From positions 1 through 64,000 of the forward strand of contig CANTXF010000025.1 of assembly GCA_947853665.1 (NCBI GenBank): a stretch of DNA of 64,000 nt. The letters are read 5' to 3'. The notes below the pieces were generated by a model. That model was given only the letters and a program-made list of their open reading frames with translations, was not told where the DNA came from and ran no database searches. A program made the translations under genes and the position numbers. Positions 36,606 to 45,262 of this stretch are shown one piece after another. This DNA comes from an uncultured Deferribacterales bacterium (GTDB lineage Bacteria > Chrysiogenota > Deferribacteres > Deferribacterales > Mucispirillaceae). The first letter of the stretch is position 1. Each line of letters begins with the position of its first letter.

Positions 36606-38397
36606 GAAAGCGGTTTCCGGGCCTCCGGGCAGGCCGGGGCATAACGCCGTGTTTATGGGCGGAGCGAAAGCCAGGGATTTTAAAGGAACTCTGCTGCGGC
36701 TGTGGAAAATGACGAAAGGCAGCCGCAAAGGTCTTTTCGCCGTTCTCGCTCTGCCGTGCCTCATGTCTGTTTCCGCAATGCTGGGGCCGTTTTTTATAGG
36801 CAGGATAATAAACGGCATAAACGGCGGCAATCCCGTGAATATGCTTATACTTGCTCTTATTTTGATATACGCCGGAGACTGGCTTATAAGACTGGCCGAT
36901 ATTTTTATAACCGCTTCCGTATCGCAGAAGCTTGTTTTTATAATAAGAAAAGAGCTTTTTGCCGCTGTTAAAAACCTTCCTGTTTCATTTTTCGACGGTG
37001 TCAGCACTGGCGATATAATGAGCCGCCTTACAAACGATATCGACAACATCAGCACTATCATATCCGAATCCATGGGCCAGCTTATGATGCTCGTGTTTAC
37101 CGTGGCGGGAGTGCTCGGAATTATGCTTTGGCTTGACTTCAGGCTTACTCTTGCCGTTCTTGCCGCTATACCGTTAGTATTTATCCTTACCAGAGTGGTG
37201 GTCGGCCGCACCAGGGTTCTTTTCAGAAGACAGCAGATAGTTTTGGGGCGGATGGGAGGCCATATAGAGGAAAGCGTTTCCGGCCTGGCTCTCGTAAAGG
37301 CCTTCGGAATGGAAAAACAGGCGGAGGAAAAGTTTGAGGACTTAAACGGCGAGCTTGCGGATGTGGGCACCAGCGCTCTTATATGGTCCGGTTATCTTAT
37401 GCCTGTAATGAACGTGATAAACAATCTGTCGTTTATATTCGTGTCCGTTGCGGGCGGCGTTATGGCCGCGAAAGGCATGGTCAGCGTGGGAGTAGTATCC
37501 AGCTTTCTGCTTTATTCGAGACAGTTTACACGCCCGGTAAACGAAATCGCGGCCATATTCAACGTATTTCAGACGGCTGTTGCCGGCGCGGAAAGGGTTA
37601 TAGAAATTTTTGACGAGGTTCCGGAGCCTCCGGATAGGCCCGGCGCCGTTCCTGTAAAAAATGCTTCGGGAAATATTGTTTTCGACGGCGTGAGTTTCGA
37701 ATATTCCCCGGGAGTTCCCGTTCTTAAAAACGTGAGCTTTTCAGTTAAGGCCGGAGAGAAGATCGCCCTTGTAGGGCCTACGGGGGCGGGAAAAACCACA
37801 GTAATAAATCTGCTTACGCGCTTTTACGACGTTACGGAAGGCCGCATACTCCTTGACGGTATAGATTTAAGGGATTACCGATTAAAGGATTTAAGGGCCT
37901 GTTTCGGAGTGGTGCTTCAGGATACGGCTCTTTTTAATATGAGCGTCGCTGATAATATCCGTTACGGCCGTGAGGGCGCTTCGGATAAGGAAGTGACCGA
38001 CGCGGCCAAAGCCGCCGGAGCCCACGATTTTATTGAAAGAACGGACGGTGGTTATTACTCTGTCATAGGGGCCGAAGGCAGCGATATGAGCCAGGGTGAG
38101 CGTCAGCTTATCGCCATAGCAAGAGCATTGCTTGCAGGCGCGTCCATACTTATTCTGGACGAAGCCACGAGCTCTGTGGACACCCGCACGGAAATGCGCA
38201 TACAAACCGCCCTGAAATCACTTACCCGCGGCAGAACTTCTTTTATCATCGCCCACAGGCTTTCAACAATAAGGGACGCCGACAGGATAATTCTTATAAA
38301 TGACGGCCGTATAGCGGAAGAGGGCACTCATGAGGAGCTTATGGCTTTGGGAGGAACCTATGCCCTTATGTATAAAACCCAGTCGGGCAGTTTGTAG
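36595..38397 (+). CDS. ABC exporter half-transporter, subunit B
   Basis: This is a 600-residue partner of the preceding gene with six membrane segments and an ATPase domain. It has Walker A LVGPTGAGKTT, canonical Walker B ILILDEATSSVD and the switch His in SFIIAHRLS. Its signature is MSQGERQL, a departure from LSGGQ. Together with subunit A (weak Walker B, good signature) the two would form one active and one degenerate ATP site, as in TM287/288 and BmrCD. The ATG lies within the end of subunit A. Confidence 0.87.
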   Translation: MADKKAVSGPPGRPGHNAVFMGGAKARDFKGTLLRLWKMTKGSRKGLFAVLALPCLMSVSAMLGPFFIGRIINGINGGNPVNMLILALILIYAGDWLIRLADIFITASVSQKLVFIIRKELFAAVKNLPVSFFDGVSTGDIMSRLTNDIDNISTIISESMGQLMMLVFTVAGVLGIMLWLDFRLTLAVLAAIPLVFILTRVVVGRTRVLFRRQQIVLGRMGGHIEESVSGLALVKAFGMEKQAEEKFEDLNGELADVGTSALIWSGYLMPVMNVINNLSFIFVSVAGGVMAAKGMVSVGVVSSFLLYSRQFTRPVNEIAAIFNVFQTAVAGAERVIEIFDEVPEPPDRPGAVPVKNASGNIVFDGVSFEYSPGVPVLKNVSFSVKAGEKIALVGPTGAGKTTVINLLTRFYDVTEGRILLDGIDLRDYRLKDLRACFGVVLQDTALFNMSVADNIRYGREGASDKEVTDAAKAAGAHDFIERTDGGYYSVIGAEGSDMSQGERQLIAIARALLAGASILILDEATSSVDTRTEMRIQTALKSLTRGRTSFIIAHRLSTIRDADRIILINDGRIAEEGTHEELMALGGTYALMYKTQSGSL

Positions 38398-38445
38398 GTA
38401 TTTTATATGTGTACAATATAGGGCTTTTACTGTAATAGATTGGAT

Positions 38446-40176
38446 ATGAAGGAGAATATACGGATATCCGTTATAAACGCGCGTGAAGTTTCCTCTTTCT
38501 TCAATATGGCGGACGAAAGCCCGGCTGTTGCCACTCTTTTAAGGCTGCTTGAGGAAAAGGGCATAAGCGCCGCTTCCTTTCCCGATACTGAAGAACGAAG
38601 CGACATACTGGGATACGAAGATAAAATAGAAGCCTTTTTAAAAGAGAATCCATCGGATATAGTCGCCTTTTCATGCTGGACCAGCGGATACGCGATGGCT
38701 GTTGATATGGCGTGCGTGGCGCGCCGGGTATGCCCCGATGCGCTTATAATGGCCGGGGGACCTCATTTTTCTTCCATTGAAGAAATAGAGACCGCTCTTA
38801 ATGCCGGGGAATTCGATATTATTTTCAGAGGGGGCGGTTCTCCCTTCGTGGATTTCTGCGCCGGATTGGCTTCCGGTGATATATCCGTGGAAAGAACACC
38901 TTCCGGTCTGTTTATAAAAGGCTGTTTTTGCGAAGACGGCCTTTGCTGTAAAAACGGCGAAGGCGCGGTTGTAATAGGAAAGCGGGGCAAACTTAAAGGC
39001 GCTGTTTCTCCCGTGCTGGAGATAAACGACGCTTATGCGGACATACGGATAATAGTAAGGGATATATGCCCTAACGGGTGCGATTACTGCGTTATAGAGC
39101 CTTCCAGCCAGATTGGGGACAGTTTCGGCGTTCTTCTTTCTTACTGCGGCTCTTTCAGTAGGTTTATAGGTTCGGAGATAAAAAAGCCAGTCCGGTTCGC
39201 TCTGGCAGATTCGGCTCCGTTTGCGGACAGGCGTAAGCTGAGGCCTCTTCTTGACGAATTTCTTAAAATATCTCCCGGAGCGTCTTTTTCGCTTTTTGCC
39301 GACCCTCAGGATATAGACGGCGATATGTTTGATATTATCGAGCGTTATAATGTTACTTCCCTTTTTTTCGGCAGGGACCGGGTAACTGAGGACAGGGTTC
39401 TCGGGCGCAGATTCAGGGGAGCGATACGTTCTCAGGCCATGCTCGACGAAGAAAGGCACAAAATAGAGGAACTGGCGGTTTTTGTATCTTCCCTGAAAAA
39501 TACGTCCGCGTGCGAAATCTATCTGGGCTACATTCTCTCCCCTTTCGAAACGGCTGAAACGTCCTTGAAAATGACGGAAGAACTTAAGTTCTTCTCCGAG
39601 TATAATCTTATTCACGGCGGTTCGGCTCTGCAAACCAACCTTTTTGTGCTGGACCCTTATCCGGGAACCGCCGTTGCTGGCCGCATGGCCGGTAAATATC
39701 TGCCTATGCGTTTTTTCAGGCATCCTTATCCCAACGTATGGACGGATGAAAACGCCGTTCATTTTCAGATGGAGCTTACGCGCCTTATACTTTCCAAACT
39801 GCTATGCAGGAGAGAGGGGGAGGAGCTTTTCGGCCCTTTTATAGATTTCGTTCACAGAATACAGCACGAAGGAAGGGCGGACGTTTCTCTCGCCTCTTCC
39901 GTTGCGGACCCGGATTTGCGGGCGCTGGCCGAATATATAATGGAGAAGGTCGCGGCGATGGGTTTTAAATACCTGCCTTCGGAGGACGCGTACGGAAATA
40001 ATATAGTAAATATGCATCTTTTAGGGTGTATGGCTCTCGTGATGCTTAACAGAAGGGACTGGTTAAAAAAGCGTCTGTTCGGCAGGGTGGAAGAAGCCGT
40101 TAAAGAAAACGACGGCATACTGCCCCTTTTGCTCAAGGATATAAAAATGATGAAGGAGAGAGCCGGAAATGGATAA
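38446..40176 (+). CDS. B12-binding-domain radical SAM protein of unknown function
   Basis: This is a 576-residue protein. Residues of about 1-150 resemble the cobalamin-binding Rossmann domain of class B radical SAM enzymes (IVAFSCWTSGYAMAVDMA, ALIMAGGPHFSSI, GEFDIIFRGGG). The radical SAM core begins at a clear CxxxCxxC (CPNGCDYC, near residues 208-215) for the 4Fe-4S cluster. Extra cysteines (GCFCEDGLCC, near 160) precede it. The last 150 residues match nothing I know. The neighbouring cobalamin cluster makes a B12 cofactor plausible. No Shine-Dalgarno is visible and TTG 38440 is an alternative start. The asparaginase gene overlaps its end by 8 bp. The substrate is unknown. Confidence 0.75.
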   Translation: MKENIRISVINAREVSSFFNMADESPAVATLLRLLEEKGISAASFPDTEERSDILGYEDKIEAFLKENPSDIVAFSCWTSGYAMAVDMACVARRVCPDALIMAGGPHFSSIEEIETALNAGEFDIIFRGGGSPFVDFCAGLASGDISVERTPSGLFIKGCFCEDGLCCKNGEGAVVIGKRGKLKGAVSPVLEINDAYADIRIIVRDICPNGCDYCVIEPSSQIGDSFGVLLSYCGSFSRFIGSEIKKPVRFALADSAPFADRRKLRPLLDEFLKISPGASFSLFADPQDIDGDMFDIIERYNVTSLFFGRDRVTEDRVLGRRFRGAIRSQAMLDEERHKIEELAVFVSSLKNTSACEIYLGYILSPFETAETSLKMTEELKFFSEYNLIHGGSALQTNLFVLDPYPGTAVAGRMAGKYLPMRFFRHPYPNVWTDENAVHFQMELTRLILSKLLCRREGEELFGPFIDFVHRIQHEGRADVSLASSVADPDLRALAEYIMEKVAAMGFKYLPSEDAYGNNIVNMHLLGCMALVMLNRRDWLKKRLFGRVEEAVKENDGILPLLLKDIKMMKERAGNG

Positions 40177-41143
40177 GGGCGTGGTAGTGTTTGCGGCCGG
40201 CGGAACCATCGCCATGAAATATGATGAAAAACTGAACGGTCTGACGCCGGCCCTTACCGGCAGAGAGCTGGTGGAGGCCGTTCCCGGTCTTGAAGGCGTT
40301 TGTCCCGTGGAAGTAAGGGAATTTTCTCTTGAGCCCAGCTCGCGGATAACTCCTGCCGTAATGATGAGGCTGGCGCGGTATATAGACGAGGCTCTTTCAG
40401 ACAGGAACGTATGCGGGGCTGTCGTTACCCACGGCACGGATACTCTTGAGGAGACCGCTTATTTTCTGGACCTTTATATAGATTCCGAAAAACCGGTGTG
40501 CGTTACCGGGGCTATGAGAAGCGGCGCGGACGTTTCTCCCGACGGAGCGAGAAACATATTGGACGCCGTAAGAACCGCCGCTTCTCCGGACGCTCGCAAT
40601 ATGGGAACGCTGGTCGTGATGAACGAAGAAATACACGCGGCCGGATACGCCGTTAAAACCCATTCGGCCAATCCTAAAACCTTCGCTTCTCCCTTTTGGG
40701 GGCCTTTGGGCTATGCGGACGCGGATAGGGTGATCTTTAACAGGAAACCGTTTTCAAGAACGAATATCCGTCCTGATAAAGCCGAAGCCGACGTGCCTCT
40801 TATAAAGCTTTATACGGGAATGGACAATGCCGTATTAGACTTTTTGCTGGATAAGGGCGCGGACGGCTTGGTAATAGAGGCTTTCGGCAGAGGCAATATG
40901 TCGGACGTGCACGTGCCCGCAGTTAAAAGGTTCATTGATAAAGGGCTTCCTGTTGTATTATGCACAAGGGCGCATGGTGGACGCGTTCTTGGTTCTTACG
41001 CTTACGACGGCGGTGGAAAGCGGCTTATTGATATGGGGGTAATTTCCGCCGACAGTCTGCCTGCCGCTAAAGCTAGGCTTAAACTGATACTTGCTCTTGG
41101 TATAACGGAGGATGTATCGAAAATAGCGGCGTATTTTAACTGA
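40169..41143 (+). CDS. L-asparaginase, cytoplasmic type
   Basis: This 324-residue enzyme hydrolyses asparagine to aspartate and ammonia. The first catalytic Thr lies in VVFAAGGTIAMKY and the second in VVTHGTDTLEETAYFL. CVTGAMRSGADVSPDG and GTLVVMNEEIHAAGYAVKTH follow the family. There is no signal peptide, so it should act in the cytoplasm. It overlaps the radical SAM gene, which suggests a shared role or at least shared expression. An isoaspartyl-peptide or glutaminase activity cannot be excluded. Confidence 0.88.
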   Translation: MDKGVVVFAAGGTIAMKYDEKLNGLTPALTGRELVEAVPGLEGVCPVEVREFSLEPSSRITPAVMMRLARYIDEALSDRNVCGAVVTHGTDTLEETAYFLDLYIDSEKPVCVTGAMRSGADVSPDGARNILDAVRTAASPDARNMGTLVVMNEEIHAAGYAVKTHSANPKTFASPFWGPLGYADADRVIFNRKPFSRTNIRPDKAEADVPLIKLYTGMDNAVLDFLLDKGADGLVIEAFGRGNMSDVHVPAVKRFIDKGLPVVLCTRAHGGRVLGSYAYDGGGKRLIDMGVISADSLPAAKARLKLILALGITEDVSKIAAYFN

Positions 41144-41220
41144 ACATTACGTAAGCCCGGCCAAAGCTTAAAGGTTTAGAAAACGGGAAAAGGATAGTTC
41201 CGGAAAAGACGGACGGTATA

Positions 41221-41252
41221 AAAAAAGCCCGGATTTCCGGGCAGAGTTTTTC
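41221..41252. terminator. Bidirectional terminator after the asparaginase gene
   Basis: GCCCGG-ATTT-CCGGGC follows a run of seven A and precedes AGAGTTTTT. It lies between two convergent genes, with its right edge at the DUF364 stop. Confidence 0.75.
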
Positions 41253-42000
41253 AGCGGTTTTTTCTTATATAGGATATTGACTTTCCGAGGCTTCTTATGC
41301 ACGCCCCTTCGGAAAACATATCCATCGCCCTGCCAGGCTCCGTGATAATGGAACCGGCCAGCACGTCCACGCCGTGGGCGTAAACAAGATCGTTTATTGG
41401 AGTGCTGGGCCCAACCAGAAAAACAGCAGCTTTTTCCGCAAGCTCGAGGAGTCTGGGAAGGGTTTTATTGATTATGGTTACCGCCGTCGTAAAAAGGAAG
41501 TCCTGTTCCGGCAGAATATATTCGCAGGCCGGGTCGGGAAAGTCCGTTCCGGAAGGTTTTCTTTCCAGCACGCTTAATTTGCAGAATCCCGCAAGTTTTT
41601 CTATGTTTGGAAAGTGGCCCACTACCGTTACCGCTTTTCCCCTGATTTCATTTTCTACCAGATCGAATATACTTGTCGCTCCTTCTTTTTCGGAAGTGTT
41701 TTTGAGCAGAGCGCCGTGTCTGGAGGGACTGTTGTTGAAAGCGTTAACGGCGGCGAGGCCCAGGGATGCTTCGTGAAAATCCCACGACCTTATATATGAG
41801 GCCAGCTCTCTTAGCTTCATACCGGCCATTCTGCCAGTAAGGGGCGTAGACGGCATAATATCGTGCATACGCATGGCAAGGCCGACCGAGCCTTCCGACT
41901 TTATGGCTATCCATCTGGCTCCGACAACGCATCTTTCAACTTTCATATCGCCCGGAACGGAGTCTATCAGCTCTTCGTACAGCTTCCATTTGGAATTCAT
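41251..42000 (-). CDS. DUF364 (putative heavy-metal-chelation domain) protein
   Basis: This 249-residue protein has an N-terminal DUF4213-like half (MKVERCVVGARWIAIKSEGSVGLAM) and a C-terminal DUF364 half. The latter has VTVVGHFPNIEKL, LERKPSGTDFPDPACEYILPEQDFLFTTAVTIINKTLPRLL, VFLVGPSTPI and YAHGVDVLAGS. The fold is enolase-N/Rossmann-like and was proposed to chelate metal, but the reaction is unknown. ATG 42000 lies 1 bp after the FmdE stop, so the two are coupled. The surrounding genes hint at molybdenum, tungsten or another metal. Confidence 0.75.
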   Translation of the reverse strand: MNSKWKLYEELIDSVPGDMKVERCVVGARWIAIKSEGSVGLAMRMHDIMPSTPLTGRMAGMKLRELASYIRSWDFHEASLGLAAVNAFNNSPSRHGALLKNTSEKEGATSIFDLVENEIRGKAVTVVGHFPNIEKLAGFCKLSVLERKPSGTDFPDPACEYILPEQDFLFTTAVTIINKTLPRLLELAEKAAVFLVGPSTPINDLVYAHGVDVLAGSIITEPGRAMDMFSEGACIRSLGKSISYIRKNR

Positions 42001-42001
42001 G

Positions 42002-42553
42002 TTATACCGTCCTGTAGTAGGCGCCTTCGGCACAGGCTTTACACAGGCTTTCACCATTTATTTCGACGTCTTTCGCATCCAGCACCGTTTCCCCGCAGCG
42101 GGCGCACTTTACTTTTCTTCTGGGTTTTCCCGGAAGGTCGTTTTCCGATATATCTATTTCGATTTTCTGCGAAGCGAACAGGTCCTCGTCTTTATATTTT
42201 GACCAGAAATCCACAAGATCCGCTCCTTCCGGCGGATAGTCGTTGTTTATCGGATATACTCTTACGGCTTCCTTGGTAGGGATATAATAAAAGGACATGG
42301 CAAGCTTTCCGTAGTTTATATGCTTCATCCTGCGTCTGCCGAGAGTTGCTCCGGTTACCGCATAAGCGGCATCGGCCGCGCATCTGTCGGACTCCACAAA
42401 TACGAGCAGGTCTCTCATCTTTGCGGGGTCTCTTTCAAGAAGCCCCATTTTTTCAAGGCCGTATCTTGCCATGCGTACTCCCAGAATCTGCCCGGAGCAG
42501 AGATGGCCGTGATATTTTACGGCTGTATCAAGATCTTCCTTAAATGTTTTCAT
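42002..42553 (-). CDS. FmdE-like protein with C-terminal zinc finger
   Basis: This 183-residue protein begins with the FmdE motif YHGHLCSGQILGVRMA (family form HGHxCPG). It includes VESDRCAADAAYAVTGATLGRR and ends in a four-Cys zinc ribbon (CARCGETV..CKACAEG). FmdE was named from formylmethanofuran dehydrogenase operons. Bacterial homologues often sit beside molybdenum or tungsten transport genes and their biochemistry is open. AAGGAGG precedes ATG 42553. A divergent solute-binding protein gene shares the 154-bp upstream region, which contains TATATAACG (42582-42590), a weak ModE-like half-site. Confidence 0.8.
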   Translation of the reverse strand: MKTFKEDLDTAVKYHGHLCSGQILGVRMARYGLEKMGLLERDPAKMRDLLVFVESDRCAADAAYAVTGATLGRRRMKHINYGKLAMSFYYIPTKEAVRVYPINNDYPPEGADLVDFWSKYKDEDLFASQKIEIDISENDLPGKPRRKVKCARCGETVLDAKDVEINGESLCKACAEGAYYRTV

Positions 42554-42707
42554 ATTTCCTCCTTGATTTTGTATAAGTTTATATATAACGTAACATGTAA
42601 TGTCAATTCGTATGATTATTTTTTTTATTATATGGTTATAAAGCAATTGCGAAGCGAAAATCTTTATTATATATAATTTTATATAAAAAGTGTTTCCGGA
42701 GCTGCCT

Positions 42708-43721
42708 ATGAAAAAGGTTTTATTTCTGTTTATCGCTTTAGTTTTTTCTTTTAACTCTCTGGCTTTTGAGGCTGTTGTGCCTGAAGGCCTTTCCCTTTCT
42801 GATGATTCCAAAATATACGGAGCTACTTTTCCCAGCACTTTTCTGCTTTATATATTCGCTCCAGAGATGCTTGCCGGGTGGAACGGCCCTTTTTATGAAC
42901 ATGAGAAAAAATATATAGATGAAAAGTATAAAAACCTTCCCATGCTTGGAGGCTGGTGGGAAGGCGGCCGCTCGCCCAATAAGGAGACCCTTATCAACGC
43001 CGGGATCGGAGCCGCTTTTGTTTTCGACATGAACGAATCTTTCGCGTCTAAAACTGCCGAACTGTTCGACGATATAAATATTCCGTGCGTAATTCTTAAT
43101 ACTGACAGAATGGACGATTACGGCCCGCTTTTTACAACATTGGGAAAAATTCTGCATAAAGAGGAAAAAGGCCGCGTAACGGCGGAGTATGTAAAGGAAA
43201 GCCTTGCGCGTGTAGACGCTATGACGGCAGATATCAAAGAAAATGAGAAAAAGAAAGTATATCTTGCTTTAGACAACAACGGGCTTAAAACAAGGTGCGC
43301 CGAATCGGCCGGGTCCGAGCTGATTTCAAGGGCCGGAGGCATAAACGTATATAAATGCGGGGGAAAGCCGGACGGCCTTTATCAGGACGCATCAATGGAG
43401 CAGATTATAGTTTTTGACCCGGACGTAATAGTTGCGGTAAGAAAGGAGTTTTATGACTCCGTTAAAAAGGATAGACGCTGGAGCAAGCTTCGGGCCGTAA
43501 AAAACGGGAACGTTATTCTGATGCCGAGGGAGCCTTTCAGTTGGCTGGATAAACCCGCCACGTTTATGAGATTTATAGCCGTTCAGTATCTTGCGTGCGG
43601 TCTTTATCCGGAAAGGTGCGATGTGGATATTAAAAAGGAAACGGCCCGTTTTCTGGAGATATTTATGGATTATAAAGCTTCTCCCGAAAGACTGGACGAT
43701 ATTTTGAACCAGGCCGGTTAA
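42708..43721 (+). CDS. ABC-transporter solute-binding protein (BtuF/FepB type)
   Basis: This 337-residue exported protein has a signal peptide (MKKVLFLFIALVFSFNSLAF). The fold follows the helical-backbone class III binding proteins for cobalamin, siderophores or metal oxyanions. Landmarks are AGIGAAFVFDMN, FDDINIPCVILNTD, ISRAGGINVY and IIVFDPDVIVAVRKEFYDSV, then RWSKLRAVKNGNVILMPREPFSWLDKPA. ATG 42708 was chosen because CCGGAG and the signal peptide fit it. No permease or ATPase gene is adjacent, so its transporter lies elsewhere. Divergence from FmdE and DUF364 suggests a metal ligand, but this is inference. Confidence 0.8.
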   Translation: MKKVLFLFIALVFSFNSLAFEAVVPEGLSLSDDSKIYGATFPSTFLLYIFAPEMLAGWNGPFYEHEKKYIDEKYKNLPMLGGWWEGGRSPNKETLINAGIGAAFVFDMNESFASKTAELFDDINIPCVILNTDRMDDYGPLFTTLGKILHKEEKGRVTAEYVKESLARVDAMTADIKENEKKKVYLALDNNGLKTRCAESAGSELISRAGGINVYKCGGKPDGLYQDASMEQIIVFDPDVIVAVRKEFYDSVKKDRRWSKLRAVKNGNVILMPREPFSWLDKPATFMRFIAVQYLACGLYPERCDVDIKKETARFLEIFMDYKASPERLDDILNQAG

Positions 43722-43833
43722 AAACAGTCAGGTTTAACGGCCTTTATACAATATTTATAAACGTGATATTTGAAATTGATTAAGCCGGCCGTATTTGTTC
43801 GCCGGTTTTGAGAGATACGCGGTATTTCTGCGT

Positions 43834-44334
43834 TTAAAAAAGTTTATCGAACGCAATTTTTTCACTGTTATCGAATCGTATCGTTCCGCAATATGTAAAA
43901 CCGTTTTTGTTAAGGATATGTCTCATCTTTTTGTTATCACTATCCGTATCTACCCGGAAATAATTTATTCCGCGTTTTTTGCTCATTTGTTCTACAAGCT
44001 GAAATATTAGATTACTTATTCCCTTTCCTCTGGCGTTTTCCGCAAGGGCCATTCTGTGGACTACCACATATTTTTCTGACGAGCTCCATTTGCCGTTTAT
44101 ATTATCGTAGGCCGCTTCCCCGTCATAATCGATACACAGGTACCCTAAAATGGTTTTATCTTCCGCTATAAAGAAACCTTTTTGAGATAAAATATCTTGT
44201 TTAATGCACGTATAATCCGGGTAGCCCGTTTGCCATTGGTCTATTCCCTGCTCTTTCAAATGCTTTTTTGCCATATTGATGATCGCAACGGCTGTTTGTA
44301 TTTCTTCCGATGAAGCCGCCCTTAATTTTATCAT
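43834..44334 (-). CDS. GNAT-family N-acetyltransferase (1)
   Basis: This 166-residue protein has the GNAT core: a beta4-alpha3 segment VVHRMALAENARGKGISNLIFQLVEQ (acetyl-CoA pyrophosphate loop ARGKG) and RVDTDSDNKKMRHILNKNGFTYCG. The substrate is unknown. It is followed in the same direction as another, unrelated GNAT gene 61 bp upstream. Confidence 0.82.
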   Translation of the reverse strand: MIKLRAASSEEIQTAVAIINMAKKHLKEQGIDQWQTGYPDYTCIKQDILSQKGFFIAEDKTILGYLCIDYDGEAAYDNINGKWSSSEKYVVVHRMALAENARGKGISNLIFQLVEQMSKKRGINYFRVDTDSDNKKMRHILNKNGFTYCGTIRFDNSEKIAFDKLF

Positions 44335-44395
44335 TTTATTTTCCCTTAATTTAACACCGCCGTATCCTGCTTACTGCCGTTTTTAAATATGTTTT

Positions 44396-44893
44396 TTAGT
44401 CTAGTCCAGCTTCCATAATGTAATCGTCCATATAGAAGCCGCCTCCTATACTGTCTTTAACGGCTTCAGTTATCTCAAAGCCCATAGCTTTGTATATCTC
44501 CACTGACGGGTTGCGTTTGTTTACGTGCAGCCATATTGCTGAAAGCCCGTTTTCCTCCGCCATATTTTTCATTATGCCGAATGCGGTTCTGGCAAGGCCC
44601 AGTCCTCTTGCGTCTTTCCTTATATATAGCTTGGAGAGGAACATTTTACCTTTCGGTTTGTTAATATCCACCGCGAAATAACCGCACGGCGTTTCATTCC
44701 TATATATAATATTATATACTGTGCCGTTTTCGATTTGTTCTTTAACGGCCTTTTCGCTCTGGAATTTATCCAGCATATATTCCACCTGTTCGGGGCCTGT
44801 TATCGGCACGTAATGCTCCGTGTATATTTCTTTCGCCAGAGACGCTACGGTTTTAATGTCTTCTTCGGAATACGCGCGTACTATTCTGTTCAT
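44396..44893 (-). CDS. GNAT-family N-acetyltransferase (2)
   Basis: This 165-residue protein has MFLSKLYIRKDARGLGLARTAFGIMKNMAEENGL (CoA-binding loop) and WLHVNKRNPSVEIYKAMGFEITEAV, both clear GNAT motifs. ATG 44893 follows GGCGGAG, so an upstream extension from 44920 is not needed. The substrate is unknown. Its 5' side borders dispersed repeat copy 2. Confidence 0.82.
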   Translation of the reverse strand: MNRIVRAYSEEDIKTVASLAKEIYTEHYVPITGPEQVEYMLDKFQSEKAVKEQIENGTVYNIIYRNETPCGYFAVDINKPKGKMFLSKLYIRKDARGLGLARTAFGIMKNMAEENGLSAIWLHVNKRNPSVEIYKAMGFEITEAVKDSIGGGFYMDDYIMEAGLD

Positions 44894-44933
44894 TATTGTA
44901 TCTCCGCCTGTTGTCATCAATATATTTAAAACG

Positions 44934-45140
44934 CATCTATACCATTATATGCAGCATAGCAAGGCGTGGGAAATGTTTATAATACGGCGGCTTGCGTCCG
45001 TCAATCAGGAATGGAACCGACGCGTTGGGTAAATAACCGTTTGAGGGCTTGACCCGGGTTCGCTTTGCCTCGGAGCCGCTGTTATAATCATTTTCCGTTC
45101 ATTATCTGCCTTATTGGATAGTCATATTTAAAAATATTTC
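44934..45140. repeat. Dispersed intergenic element, copy 2 (diverged)
   Basis: This copy fills most of the 369-bp gap before moeA. Its flanks (TCTATACCATTATATG at left, ATTATCTGCCTTATTGGATAG at right) and the GTGGGAAATGTTTATAATAC arm align with copy 3. The core segment GCGTTGGGTAAATAACCGTTTGAGGG matches the GCGTTTGGCAAGACACTGTT region in the same orientation. The core is shorter (about 138 bp) and more diverged. It contains no gene I can support. Confidence 0.55.
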
Positions 45141-45201
45141 CTTACGAAGGAAAAGTAAACTGCAAATATACCGTAATACTTTATTGTATCTGACGTTCGT
45201 G

Positions 45202-45229
45202 TTGACTTGAGCGTCTTATCTGTTATTAT
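45202..45229 (+). promoter_or_regulatory. Sigma-70-type promoter for moeA-mobA
   Basis: TTGACT 45202-45207 and TATTAT 45224-45229 are separated by 16 bp, 33 bp upstream of the moeA ATG, which also has GGGCGGGG as ribosome site. Confidence 0.55.
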
Positions 45230-45262
45230 TTCTGAAAAATATTTAAATCGGGCGGGGTTGTT

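Noticed and set aside
42582-42590. ModE-binding site
   Set aside because: Only one TATATAACG half is present and its partner half is not convincing in this AT-rich stretch, so it is mentioned only as a weak hint.
44820-45032. 70-codon open frame overlapping the second GNAT gene and repeat copy 2
   Set aside because: It is antisense to a real gene and ends inside a repeat. No start signal is present.
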